Source: Flectonema sp. DT1601
Taxonomy: Eukaryota; Euglenozoa; Diplonemea; Diplonemida; Diplonemidae
Direction: 5' to 3'
Length of the DNA stretch: 64,000 bases
Assembly: GCA_964019425.1 (NCBI GenBank)
Contig: OZ025824.1
Span: 486,001 to 550,000 of the forward strand
Of this stretch, positions 11,597 to 22,470 are shown piece by piece. The notes under the pieces were generated by a model. The model searched no databases. It saw nothing but the letters and a program-made list of their open reading frames with translations, and was not told where the DNA came from. How positions within the stretch are numbered: the stretch's first letter is position 1; every line of letters starts with the position of its first letter. Made by a program: the position numbers and the translations under genes.

Positions 11597-12267
11597 GGAA
11601 AAACTATAATTCCACAAAAAAGTTTCTGAAATGTCCGATCTCAACATGAAAGTTTCCGAAATGGACAGCTGTTTTTTTTTTTTTTTTATAGATTACTGCT
11701 AGTGTATTTCGGGGTCGCCCAAAGTCATGGGGATTTTTTTTTCTCCCAAAAAAAAAGTTTTCCTACATAAGGACGAATTTCGGTTAGAGACACACTTGTC
11801 CCGACTTGTCAGCTCATACAACCATGAGAGTTCAGAGTGTATTAAAATACTAGAGGTGCATCACAAGCGTCGGAGAGGAGACGAGAGAAATCCAACATCA
11901 TGAATCTTTAGAAGAGTGATACAGCTCGGTATGCTCGGTATGTGTGCAGGGCCGGGTCACCTACGCAGAGACAAGTCTCCGCTACACGTCGTACCAACCA
12001 AGATGAGGTATGAGAGCGCAAAAAGTATACATGATCAGCGGCCTAGGGCTTGACATGAATAGCTGTGGCGAAACCATTTAGTGTTCTCAAGTCTGAGATC
12101 ACCTCACTGAGCCACACAGTACTGTCCTTTCGGAGTTACTGTGAAAGTAGCCCACGGAACACTTTTCTAAAGATTCAATCAGCCGAACCGAGTGGAGCTG
12201 TCCAAAGGAAACTTTTATGTTGAGATCGGACATTTCAGTAACATTTGCGTGGAATTACAGGTTTTCC
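11597..12267. mobile_element. 671-bp foldback / MITE-like element with 73-75 bp terminal inverted repeats
   Basis: 11597-11671 is the imperfect inverted complement of 12195-12267. Both ends begin GGAAAA, and both contain AATTCCAC and the block CTGAAATGTCCGATCTCAAC followed by AAAGTTTCC and GGACAGCT. Long T runs flank both outer ends, so a T-rich target-site duplication cannot be resolved. The interior is less AT-rich than the surroundings and has no open frame for a transposase. The structure fits a non-autonomous DNA transposon; the superfamily is unknown. Confidence 0.8.
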
Positions 12268-12659
12268 TTTTTTTTTTTTTTTTTTTTTTTTCCCCAGTCG
12301 CACCTTATATGACAATTGTCTTTTTTTTTTTTTTTTTTTTTAATTTATAATAAATTCTATAATGGAACACAACGCAATACTTGGCATTAAGCCTACACGC
12401 CAACGTATGAAACAAGTTTTGCCGACAATGGTTGTAACCAGCAGGAGAACCCGTTAAGTACCTCACAGAAAGCGGAACTTGAGAACCAGAATGAGGGAAG
12501 AGGAGGAGAACGGAATGAGTTCACATTAGTCATCTCCAGTGAGTCACACGATTACCTATATTTTATTTATTTATTTATTTATTTATTGTATGGCTCACTT
12601 ATCCAAATAACATCAAAAAAGAAAAAAACTAATATCTGAACTCACTGTATATTGACAAT

Positions 12660-12683
12660 GGGGGGGAAAGGGAGGGAAAGGGA
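12660..12683 (+). other. G-quadruplex-type G-run
   Basis: Four G-tracts of at least three G separated by 1-3 bases (GGGGGGG AAA GGG A GGG AAA GGG). It matches the usual G3+N1-7 quadruplex pattern in an AT-rich spacer. Function unknown. Confidence 0.6.
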
Positions 12684-13159
12684 GAAAAAAAAAAAAAGGG
12701 GGGAAAATTGCACTAAGAGAAATCGACTTGCCGAAATAAAAGCACACTAAAGTGACATCCATTCCCAAGGATATTTTTTTTTTTTCGAGTAAATACCCGC
12801 TTTCGTACACGGGCTTGCCTATGCAAACACACAAAGCAAACACAAGCATGTCAGAAAAAATAACTTACCTCTGCGCGAGAAACGCAGGGAATGACAAGAA
12901 CGGGAAAACACACCTTTTTTTTTCTTTTTTTTTTTTGAAATTTTCTTAAGAATAACATAACCATAACAATAACAAAAAAAAAAAAAAAAAAAAACTGCAT
13001 CTCTGATGCCGCTCATAAGAAATGAGGACTGTCGGTTTTTTTTTTTTTTTTTTTTTTTTTATAAAGTTTCAAATATAAAAAAAAAAAAAGATTTCGATGA
13101 AAAAAAAAAATTTTGGATTGCTAAGAAATAGTTGTTATCGTTAATAAGACGGAACTATT

Positions 13160-15796
13160 TTATTGGATGTCATCAGACCTGTGTAGACCAGGCATTGATG
13201 GATCGACCACTTGAGGTTCTTCTATGATGAAAGTATCTATCCTCGAGTCATCAATATCAGACTCACAACTATCACTACTTCCACTTAGAGATGAATATGG
13301 AACCGGCATTCTACGTGGCCACCAATTCCACTCTCCAGCAATCATCATTATCGCAGGTAGTAGTATTGTTCTTATAACAAAAGTATCCAGTATTACTGAT
13401 ACACAGAGTAAAACACCAAACTGATTTAAGACAACTACACTCGACATGATCAACCCTGAGAACGCGACTGCCATAATAATACCAGCGCCCGATATCACTG
13501 ATCCAGTTTTGTGAAGAGCTTGAATGATTGCTTCTTCATCGGTACAACGGCTACTTATTCTAATCTCCTCAACTCTTGTTAAAAGATAAATATCATAGTC
13601 AAGTCCTAAACCAATTATAATTGTTATCGTTAGTGACGGAACCAACCACTGGATTGCATCACCATCGAAGTTATGTAACGACGTAAACAACCAATGAAAA
13701 GCATCAGTCTGGTATACGTAAAAAGTAAAACCAAATGCGACTGCTAAGGTATACAAGAGAGTGAAGGCTAGACGAAATGGAATTAGAAACGATCTAAAAA
13801 CCAGAAAAACCAAAACCATAACTAAAGCAACAACGCAACCCAACATCATACCAAAACTGTCGTTTATCTGTTTACTGAAATCGACAACTGGACAACTACC
13901 TCCATATATGAAAAACTTTGTGTTGTTTACAGTAGGATTTCCACTTGATGCCAACTCTTCATTAAATCGATCGAGTAAAAGTCTTATATTACCGATCCAC
14001 TTAGTAGCATCGTGACCCATTGGATCAAATGGAGTGAAAACACTCATCGTTGCTACTTTGTGTGAAGGCATTGATATTCCTTTCTTTACTATCGAATCGT
14101 AACTGATATTTAAATAAAGAAGTCCCAACGCTTCCTCAAATGTTATATAGTGAGTCTCAAACTCTTGTCCAGGAATTTGAAATGGAAGGAACATTGGTCC
14201 CATGAAAGAGTTGTTTGTAAAAGTTGGCATTTCGACTATTATTTTTGCTGCTAATTTACCAAACAAGTCAAAACCATCCGGGGAAAACAACCCACCTTGA
14301 CTGTATGACACTTCTCCTTTTTCATTTCCAGTAATCGAAAAGTTATTAGCAATAATTGTATAAGGATGGATAATACCTGGGGCGAAATCTTTTTTTAGCA
14401 TATGAAGAGCCTCGACAGATCGAGCTCCCTGAGGTAACAACTCCAATTGATCCAGTGTGTTGGTTCTCAACTCGGGAAGACGAGCATAAAATGGAGCACC
14501 CAATGCCAGGACTAAGACTATAAAGAACACTCTTCTTTTGGAAATGAGTCTTCCCATTTTGAGCCAAAAACTACGTTCAGGTTCCCGAGGAAGAGCTGAT
14601 TGCTTGATGAACACTAACGTCTCACTTTCAGCAGGAGGATAGTCACAGAAATCAACATCTTTAGTTGGAATCTTTTTTGTGCATAAATTCTTAAACCAAT
14701 CAGTGATATCAGAAACAAAGCCTTCGGAGAAGATGGGTGTTCTCAACCAATCTCCAATACACACTAACATTGCAGGAGTTAGTGTCAGATTTACAATTAC
14801 CGTACAGACTACCGTAACACAAGAACCAACTCCTGTTGCACTAATTGGTTCACAGGGAACTATAATAAGGCCTGCAACAGCTACAGCGATCAACGTACCA
14901 GAAACGGCTATGGTATGCGCTGTGTACTTCATTACTTCTCGAATGCCAGTTACGGTACTCTCACTGTTCTTAAATCTAATTAGAATGAACAAATTGTAAT
15001 CAACTGATAAAGCCATTCCCAAAGACAACATGATGCTCGGTGTTATTGTAAAGAAATTAATAACTTGCGCGAACGGAACGGTCATTGCGAATGAAGCTCC
15101 CATACTAACAACAATCGTAAACAACGGAGCGATAATAAACTTTATGGACCTCAAGAAATAACAGAAAAACATAAAGGCAACTGGAATACAAATTTTTTCC
15201 ATATTCTCAATATCCTTTAAAGTTCCTTCCTGACCATCCATATTAAGTGCTTGCTCACCAGCTAGATATATACTATACAGGACAGGATCTAGGATGTTAC
15301 TTCCAATAATCTGTTCACGGATGAAACGAATATAACCGTTTGTTAATTTGCCATCTTTCTGTCCCTCTATGCTGAATTCAATTATTGTAGATCTGTTAGT
15401 AGGTGCGACATATGCTCTTCTGATCTCAGGAGGTGCAAGGTAATAGCCGTCGAAAGAGAGTTTTTTTGTGCTGTAGGCTCCAGTTGAGTCTTCGATTTTA
15501 GCATTCCTGATTAATGAAATGGAATAGTTTGTGAAGTTTTGAACGTCATCAGTGAGAACATATCCACTGGATGCTCTCACTAAAATCAATAGACTGGTTG
15601 AGTTGCTACCACCGAAATATTTTTCTCCCATATCTTGTGCAATAATACTTCTTGATCCAGATGGTGGATTAACTTTTACATTTGTTTCACCAACCAGCTG
15701 AGGTGCTACGAACACGATCGGGACACACAATCCAGCCCAAGTTAGTAGCACACACCACGCTGTTACCTTCCATGAAAATGGAATACTTTCCGTCAT
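13160..15796 (-). CDS. MMPL/RND-superfamily membrane transporter
   Basis: A single exon of 878 residues with two similar halves. Each half has one N-terminal membrane helix, an extracytoplasmic loop of about 150-200 residues with Asn-X-Ser/Thr sites, and a cluster of five to six membrane helices. This is the 12-helix RND plan shared by MmpL proteins, Patched and NPC1. The fourth-helix signatures are visible: GMALSVDYNLFILIRF in the first half and GLGLDYDIYLLTRVEE in the second, with the Asp-Tyr pair thought to serve proton relay. The C-terminal tail (about 60 residues) is acidic and Ser-rich, with no membrane segment. Substrate unknown; family members move lipids or other hydrophobic compounds. 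The start is chosen because the first membrane helix begins at about residue 12. Intact. Confidence 0.88.
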   Translation of the reverse strand: MTESIPFSWKVTAWCVLLTWAGLCVPIVFVAPQLVGETNVKVNPPSGSRSIIAQDMGEKYFGGSNSTSLLILVRASSGYVLTDDVQNFTNYSISLIRNAKIEDSTGAYSTKKLSFDGYYLAPPEIRRAYVAPTNRSTIIEFSIEGQKDGKLTNGYIRFIREQIIGSNILDPVLYSIYLAGEQALNMDGQEGTLKDIENMEKICIPVAFMFFCYFLRSIKFIIAPLFTIVVSMGASFAMTVPFAQVINFFTITPSIMLSLGMALSVDYNLFILIRFKNSESTVTGIREVMKYTAHTIAVSGTLIAVAVAGLIIVPCEPISATGVGSCVTVVCTVIVNLTLTPAMLVCIGDWLRTPIFSEGFVSDITDWFKNLCTKKIPTKDVDFCDYPPAESETLVFIKQSALPREPERSFWLKMGRLISKRRVFFIVLVLALGAPFYARLPELRTNTLDQLELLPQGARSVEALHMLKKDFAPGIIHPYTIIANNFSITGNEKGEVSYSQGGLFSPDGFDLFGKLAAKIIVEMPTFTNNSFMGPMFLPFQIPGQEFETHYITFEEALGLLYLNISYDSIVKKGISMPSHKVATMSVFTPFDPMGHDATKWIGNIRLLLDRFNEELASSGNPTVNNTKFFIYGGSCPVVDFSKQINDSFGMMLGCVVALVMVLVFLVFRSFLIPFRLAFTLLYTLAVAFGFTFYVYQTDAFHWLFTSLHNFDGDAIQWLVPSLTITIIIGLGLDYDIYLLTRVEEIRISSRCTDEEAIIQALHKTGSVISGAGIIMAVAFSGLIMSSVVVLNQFGVLLCVSVILDTFVIRTILLPAIMMIAGEWNWWPRRMPVPYSSLSGSSDSCESDIDDSRIDTFIIEEPQVVDPSMPGLHRSDDIQ

Positions 15797-16086
15797 TTAT
15801 TTTCTTTAAAATTGCTTTGGGGGGAAAGAAAAAAAGTGAATAAAAAAAATAAACAAAACAAAACAAAACAAAAAAAATTTAAAAAAAAAACAGCCTTAAA
15901 ACAGAGAAAAGCAAAAAAAAAATTGCAGTGACAACTAACAAATGTTAATAATTAATTATAATAATAATAATTATAAGAGGAATCTAAAAACAAAAAAAAC
16001 AAAATAATTTTAACTAAAATTAAAAATTTTAACAATCGTATATAGTTTTTTTTTACTATATTCTTTTATCTCCCAAAAGTAGGGGA

Positions 16087-16815
16087 TCATATCCTATGTT
16101 CGGTTGACAGCCGTTTAATTCGAAGGGCCTCAAGGACGTCGTTTCGCTGAGATTTCAGTGCTAATTCCATCTTTCCAGGAGCTGGGGGTGCAGTGTCGGG
16201 AATGTCTAGTTCTCTGCAACAAGCGTAGACTCGTTCTCTTGCTTCTGAAACGTCTTCTTCTGTCTTTGCAAATGTTTCGACTTCTGCAATGAGAGGACCA
16301 CAATCTATTTGATCGATATCAATAGTAATTCCTGGATGTGATTTCACTCTAAATGAAGTTCTCGTACTCGCAATACGAACAAGTGATTTAATAACATTTT
16401 GAGAAACTAACTGCGAAACCGATGACTTCCCTTCTGCTTCAGTTATAAACTCTTTCAACGTATCACAAATATCTCTTTGATTTGTTATCTCTCTGTAAGA
16501 AGCAGCGGAATGTTTTTGACTGGCGATGCCTGGTCCGACTTTTAGCTCCCATGATTCTCGTCTGTTTGTTGATCTGTATCTCAACCAAACATCTTCAAAA
16601 CATAATCGACAGTCTTTTGTGTCGTAATAGCTATCAACAAGTCTAACACAACTGACTTGTTTCCATCCTTGTGATATCATTCGAGATTTCAATGTCGCAT
16701 CTGCCGCTATCTTTCTTTCTACTTCTATCATTCCCTTTGTGCTTTTACAAAGACACCTCCTGCTTACTACAGCAACTGTTATTGCCATAAATAAACCCCC
16801 TGCGGCTACTATCAT
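16087..16815 (-). CDS. CYTH-domain phosphatase, thiamine-triphosphatase-like
   Basis: A single exon of 242 residues. Residues 2-17 are hydrophobic (possible membrane anchor or targeting peptide). The CYTH domain follows: EVERK at 31-35 is the E-x-E-x-K metal/phosphate signature. DSYYDT (61-66), WLRYR (77-81), WELKVG (89-94), YREITN and, near the end, IDIDQIDCGPLIAEVE are the conserved basic and acidic tunnel motifs. DxWLRxR plus WELKV is the form seen in thiamine triphosphatases, so hydrolysis of thiamine triphosphate (or tripolyphosphate) is the likely reaction. The length is close to the animal enzyme (about 230). The A run before the ATG continues into the 5' leader. Confident on family, less on substrate. 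Confidence 0.87.
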   Translation of the reverse strand: MIVAAGGLFMAITVAVVSRRCLCKSTKGMIEVERKIAADATLKSRMISQGWKQVSCVRLVDSYYDTKDCRLCFEDVWLRYRSTNRRESWELKVGPGIASQKHSAASYREITNQRDICDTLKEFITEAEGKSSVSQLVSQNVIKSLVRIASTRTSFRVKSHPGITIDIDQIDCGPLIAEVETFAKTEEDVSEARERVYACCRELDIPDTAPPAPGKMELALKSQRNDVLEALRIKRLSTEHRI

Positions 16816-17269
16816 TTTTTTTTTTTTTTGGTTATCTTAGTGAGAAAGCATGATGATAATTTATTTTAAAAAAAAAATAATTTTTTTTTAATTCCAAACT
16901 GTGTTCCCATAACTACAACATTCAATGCAAGTTTTTTTTTTTTTTTTTAAATTACTTTACTCATGTTGAGCACACTAGGGACAGTAAGGAGGGATGATTC
17001 GTGGTTCGTTTTTTCTTTTCTTCTAATCCCAAATAAATGTTTTTTTTTTCTTTTCAGTTTCTCAAGAGCATGATGAGCGTAGCAAATCATGAAGTCAAAC
17101 GAGATGAATCCATATTATTACCCACAGGGTCAATAAATATTAAAAAAGTAAAAACTATTGATAAATAAACTATGAAGAGAGGGATAAATAAATTAATAAT
17201 TGCTACCTAGAGCAATGGATGATTCAGAACGGGATGTTGGAAGTGAATGTGGAGTGAGGAGTAGTCTTT
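16816..17269. other. spacer between CYTH gene and hsp70 copy 1
   Basis: AT-rich with several T runs; no coding signal. 17217-17269 is the hsp70 3' UTR and is nearly identical to the matching stretch downstream of copy 2 (20009-20064). Confidence 0.6.
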
Positions 17270-19409
17270 TTAGTCAACCTCTTCGACTTGAGGTCCAGCT
17301 CCGGCTCCGGCTCCGGCACCAGCACCTGGCATACCTCCCGGCATACCTCCTGGCATACCACCTGGCATACCTCCTGGCATACCACCTTCTCCTCCGGCCT
17401 GCTGGTACATCTTGGTGATGATTGGCTGACAGATACCCTCAAGCTCCTTCATTCTGGAGTCGTACTCCTCCTTTGATGCCTGTTTGTGTGTTGTTTGGTT
17501 TGTCTGACATAGAAAGACGTCAAAAGTAAATTGACACATGCACAACATGGGAAAGGGTGACACAATAAAATTAAATAAAAACCGCAAGATGAAATACTCC
17601 CGTGAGGAGATCAAATTGCAATCGTTGCAAATAAAGCTCTCCACATACCTCCTGGGAAGCGTCCAACCACTTGATGGCCTCTTCGCATGATTCCATGATC
17701 TTCTTCTTGTCATCGTCAGAGAGGGCAGCAGCAGTCTTCTCGTCGTTGCAGGTGTTCTTCATCGAGTAAGCGTAGTTCTCAAGACCGTTCTTGGACTCAA
17801 TACGCTCCTTGGCGATCTTGTCCTGCTCGGCGAACTTCTCAGCGTCCTTGCACATGGCGTCGATCTCAGCCTGGGACAATCTACCCTTGTCGTTGGTGAT
17901 GGTGACCTGGGACTTCTTACCAGTGGTCTTGTCCTCAGCGGAAACGTTCATGATACCGTTGGCATCAACATCGAAGGTTACTTCAATCTGTGGAACTCCA
18001 CGTGGAGCTGGTGGGATTCCGGAAAGGTCGAATGTTCCCAACTGATGGCAGTCCTTGGTCATGGCTCTCTCTCCTTCGAACACCTGGATGTGAACTCCCG
18101 GCTGGTTGTCAGCGTAGGTCGAGAACACCTGACTCTTCTTGGTTGGGATGGTGGTGTTTCTCTTGATCAAAGGGGTCATCACTCCTCCAGCGGTCTCGAT
18201 ACCACAGGTAAGTGGGGTCACGTCGAGAAGAAGGATCTGCTCAGTTTGCTTGCTCTGTCCTCCGGTAAGAACGAACGCCTGAACGGCGGCTCCAAAGGCA
18301 ACAGCCTCGTCAGGGTTGATCGACTTGTTGAGGTCTTTTCCTCCGAAGAAGTCGCTCACCATCGACTGGATCTTTGGAATTCTGGTGGATCCTCCAACAA
18401 GGACGACCTCGTGGATCGATCTCTTGTCCATCTTGGCGTCTCCGAGAACCTGCTCAACAGGTCTCAAACATGAACGGAAGAGGTCGGCACACAATTCCTC
18501 GAATCTGGCACGGGTGATCGAGGTGTAGAAGTCGATACCTTCGAACAGGGAGTCGATCTCGATCGAGGTCTGGGCGGCCGAGGACAAAGCTCTCTTGGCT
18601 CTCTCACAGGCGGTTCTCAATCTACGGAGAGCACGCTGGTTCTGGGTAAGGTCCTTCTTGTTCTTTCTCTTGAACTCCTCAACGAAGTGGTTAACCATTC
18701 TGTTGTCAAAGTCCTCTCCTCCCAAATGAGTGTCTCCGGCGGTCGCCTTCACCTCGAAGATTCCTCCGTCGATGGTCAACAAGGTGACGTCAAAAGTACC
18801 ACCTCCCAAATCGAAGATGAGGATGTTCTTCTCAGCCTCCTCAGTCTTGTCCAGACCGTACGCGATGGCGGCAGCGGTTGGCTCGTTGATGATTCTCAAA
18901 ACTTCCATTCCTGAGATGGTACCGGCATCCTTGGTAGCCTGTCTCTGGGAGTCGTTGAAGTAAGCAGGAACAGTTACGACAGACTTCTTGATGTCCTTTC
19001 CAAGGAATGACTCAGCGATCTCCTTCATCTTCACAAGGATCATGGCTGATACTTCCTCAGGCATGAACTGCTTGGTCTCTCCGAGGTACTGAACCTCAAG
19101 AAGTGGCTTCTGGTCAGCCTTTGAAGTGACCTTGAACGGCCAATGCTTCATGTCTGACTGAACTGATGAGTCAGTCACCTTACGACCGATCAATCTCTTC
19201 GCGTCGAAGACGGTGTTGGTTGGGTTCATGGCAACCTGGTTCTTGGCGGCGTCTCCGATCAAACGCTCGCTGTCGTTGAATGCGACATAAGAAGGGGTGG
19301 TACGGTTTCCTTGATCGTTGGCAATGATCTCAACACGCTCGTTCTGCCACACTCCAACACAGGAGTAGGTGGTTCCCAAATCAATACCGATAGCTCCTTC
19401 GTAGGCCAT
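17270..19409 (-). CDS. cytosolic Hsp70, tandem copy 1 (two exons)
   Basis: Exon 1 is 17649-19409 (587 codons) and exon 2 is 17270-17479. The 169-bp intron has donor GAG|GTATGT and acceptor AAACAG|GCA. Splicing gives 656 residues and restores the conserved run DASQE-ASKEEY. Visible features: IDLGTTYS near the N-terminus, [25 protein letters not shown], the substrate-binding domain, a GGMP-repeat tail (five copies) with alternating Ala-Gly, and the terminal EEVD that binds TPR cochaperones. It is an ATP-dependent folding chaperone of the cytosol/nucleus. The coding sequence is GC-rich with strongly biased codons, as expected for a highly expressed gene. Unspliced read-through would stop in the intron after about 25 codons. 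Confidence 0.96.
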
Positions 19410-20064
19410 TGTGAAAAATAGATAGCTGACGGATGGGAAGTAATTAATTATGACATCACTACAAAATATTTAGTCAACCCAGACGAGAGAATGATTAACG
19501 TGATTACCTATATCAATTAAAATAATAAACCAGAATAGAATAGAACATAAATCACAAACAGCTGACTCACGAGGCAAACTTAAGCATCTTGTTATCTATT
19601 TATGTCAGGACTGAGAGAACAAATAAAATAAAATAAAACCCCAACAAGCATAACACCCTATAAACACCACATGATATGTTTGTGCACGAAAACCGCGATA
19701 AAACTGGTGCTAGTTCTTTCGAGCAATATTTCTTTTTATTCTTTTTTTTTTTTTTTTTTTGATATTTTTTTTTCTTTTTTAAGTGGCATACAGAGAGAAA
19801 AACAATGCTCCTCTTAACGCATGACAGCAATAAAGTCCAAGGCGAAGGATAGATGTATCACGCGGACAATATATGCACGTAGTTAATATGAGCCAATGTG
19901 TGGCAAGAGACGAACACACTGGTGAGAACAAATCTGTAATGTAAAACTATTGATATAAATCCAGTAAGAGAGGAAGATTACTATTATCATAGACTATGAT
20001 AGAAAGCTTACGGATGATTCAGAACGGGTTGCTGGAAGTGAATGTGGAGTGAGGAGTAGTCTTT
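19410..20064. other. spacer between hsp70 copies
   Basis: Holds the copy 1 upstream region, a long T run near 19742-19760 and a degenerate copy of the 105-bp element (19677-19735). The last ~55 bp are the 3' UTR of copy 2. I see no clear heat-shock element arrays (nGAAnnTTCn). Confidence 0.5.
19677..19735. repeat. degenerate third copy of the 105-bp element
   Basis: Starts TTTGTGCACGAAAACCG and keeps GTGCT and TTCTTTCGA in the same order as 8628-8732, with internal deletions. Confidence 0.5.
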
Positions 20065-22316
20065 TTAGTCAACCTCTTCGACTTGAGGTCCAGCTCCGGC
20101 TCCGGCTCCGGCACCAGCACCTGGCATACCTCCCGGCATACCACCTGGCATACCACCTGGCATACCACCTGGCATACCTCCTGGCATACCACCTTCTCCT
20201 CCGGCCTGCTGGTACATCTTGGTGATGATTGGCTGACAGATACCCTCAAGCTCCTTCATTCTGGAGTCGTACTCCTCCTTTGATGCCTGTTTGTGTGTTG
20301 TTTGGTTTGCCTGACATAGAAAGACGTCAAAAGTAAATTGACACATGCACAACATGGGAAAGGGTGTTTGTTTGTGCACGAAACCGTGAACCGACTTAAA
20401 CTGATAAAGCTAAAGGAGGTTTACGTGTGCTGCTTAACATTCTTTTTCGTTCTTACAATACTTGTTAAATGTAAAAATTAAATAAAAACCGCAAGATGAA
20501 ATACTCCCGTGAGGAGATCAAATTACAATCGTTGCAAATAAAGCTCTCCACATACCTCCTGGGAAGCGTCCAACCACTTGATGGCCTCTTCGCATGATTC
20601 CATGATCTTCTTCTTGTCATCGTCAGAGAGGGCAGCAGCAGTCTTCTCGTCGTTGCAGGTGTTCTTCATCGAGTAAGCGTAGTTCTCAAGACCGTTCTTG
20701 GACTCAATACGCTCCTTGGCGATCTTGTCCTGCTCGGCGAACTTCTCAGCATCCTTGCACATGGCGTCGATCTCAGCCTGGGACAATCTACCCTTGTCGT
20801 TGGTGATGGTGACCTGGGACTTCTTACCAGTGGTCTTGTCCTCAGCGGAGACGTTCATGATACCGTTGGCATCAACATCGAAGGTTACTTCAATCTGTGG
20901 AACTCCACGTGGAGCTGGTGGGATTCCGGAAAGGTCGAATGTTCCCAACTGATGGCAATCCTTGGTCATGGCTCTCTCTCCTTCGAACACCTGAATGTGA
21001 ACTCCCGGCTGGTTGTCAGCGTAGGTCGAGAACACCTGACTCTTCTTGGTTGGGATGGTGGTGTTTCTCTTGATCAAAGGGGTCATCACTCCTCCAGCGG
21101 TCTCGATACCACAGGTAAGTGGGGTCACGTCGAGAAGAAGGATCTGCTCAGTCTGCTTGCTCTGTCCTCCGGTAAGAACGAACGCCTGAACGGCGGCTCC
21201 AAAGGCAACAGCCTCGTCAGGGTTGATCGACTTGTTGAGGTCTTTTCCTCCGAAGAAGTCGCTCACCATCGACTGGATCTTTGGAATTCTGGTGGATCCT
21301 CCAACAAGGACGACCTCGTGGATCGATCTCTTGTCCATCTTGGCGTCTCCGAGAACCTGCTCAACAGGTCTCAAACATGAACGGAAGAGGTCGGCACACA
21401 ATTCCTCGAATCTGGCACGGGTGATCGAGGTGTAGAAGTCGATACCTTCGAACAGGGAGTCGATCTCGATCGAGGTCTGGGCAGCCGAGGACAAAGCTCT
21501 CTTGGCTCTCTCACAGGCGGTTCTCAATCTACGGAGAGCACGCTGGTTCTGGGTAAGGTCCTTCTTGTTCTTTCTCTTGAACTCCTCAACGAAGTGGTTA
21601 ACCATTCTGTTGTCAAAGTCCTCTCCTCCCAAATGAGTGTCTCCGGCGGTCGCCTTCACCTCGAAGATTCCTCCGTCGATGGTCAACAAGGTGACGTCAA
21701 AAGTACCACCTCCCAAATCGAAGATGAGGATGTTCTTCTCAGCCTCCTCAGTCTTGTCCAGACCGTACGCGATGGCGGCAGCGGTTGGCTCGTTGATGAT
21801 TCTCAAAACTTCCATTCCTGAGATGGTACCGGCATCCTTGGTAGCCTGTCTCTGGGAGTCGTTGAAGTAAGCAGGAACAGTTACGACAGACTTCTTGATG
21901 TCCTTTCCAAGGAATGACTCAGCGATCTCCTTCATCTTCACAAGGATCATGGCTGATACTTCCTCAGGCATGAACTGCTTGGTCTCTCCGAGGTACTGAA
22001 CCTCAAGAAGCGGCTTCTGGTCAGCCTTTGAAGTGACCTTGAACGGCCAATGCTTCATGTCTGACTGAACTGATGAGTCAGTCACCTTACGACCGATCAA
22101 TCTCTTCGCGTCGAAGACGGTGTTGGTTGGGTTCATGGCAACCTGGTTCTTGGCGGCGTCTCCGATCAAACGCTCGCTGTCGTTGAATGCGACATAGGAA
22201 GGGGTGGTACGGTTTCCTTGATCGTTGGCAATGATCTCAACACGCTCGTTCTGCCACACTCCAACACAGGAGTAGGTGGTTCCCAAATCAATACCGATAG
22301 CTCCTTCGTAGGCCAT
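20065..22316 (-). CDS. cytosolic Hsp70, tandem copy 2 (two exons)
   Basis: Exon 1 is 20556-22316 and exon 2 is 20065-20286; the intron is 269 bp. Start chosen at [10 protein letters not shown], matching copy 1; an in-frame ATG 54 bp upstream lacks family support. The 660-residue product equals copy 1 except for one extra GGMP unit (six instead of five). DNA differences in exon 1 are few and synonymous, so the pair is a very recent duplication or is kept alike by gene conversion. The extra 100 bp of intron is the dispersed element at 20367-20471. The 3' UTRs also match, while the 5' flanks diverge about 40 bp upstream of the ATG, so the two promoters differ. Confidence 0.96.
20367..20471. repeat. 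105-bp dispersed element inside the hsp70 copy 2 intron
   Basis: Absent from the otherwise matching intron of copy 1. Nearly identical to 8628-8732. The flanking intron sequence continues on both sides as in copy 1 (GGGAAAGGGTG on one side, AAATTAAATAAAAACCGC on the other). This looks like a clean insertion after the gene duplication. Confidence 0.85.
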
Positions 22317-22470
22317 TGTGAAAAATAGATAGCTGACGGATGGGAAGTAATTAATTTTAAACAACAACACCTTCAGCTATACAAACAACCAACAACATCA
22401 TATTATTAAACTGAATCAAAGAGAAATACATAATTAACACAACAAGTAGCTTATGATGACATGCGAGATA

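Larger units (their letters stand above)
6462..13159. other. 6.7-kb gene-free region rich in repeats
   Basis: No supported gene on either strand; all open frames are short and dominated by homopolymer-encoded Lys or Phe. The region holds repeat modules at 6648-6833 and 10813-10862, GGGG-rich minisatellite-like units near 7480-7556, three ~200-bp repeats at 8096-8853, a 105-bp dispersed element at 8628-8732, a pair of ~125-bp repeats at 9803-9927 and 10873-11013, a 671-bp inverted-repeat element at 11597-12267, an ATTT microsatellite near 12560-12590 and a G-quadruplex-type run at 12660-12683. It reads as a repeat sink between the kinase and the MMPL gene. Confidence 0.7.

Noticed and set aside
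6462-13159. A missed intron-rich gene in the 6.7-kb gap
   Set aside because: No stretch of any frame resembles a conserved protein segment, and the sequence is dominated by repeats and homopolymers.
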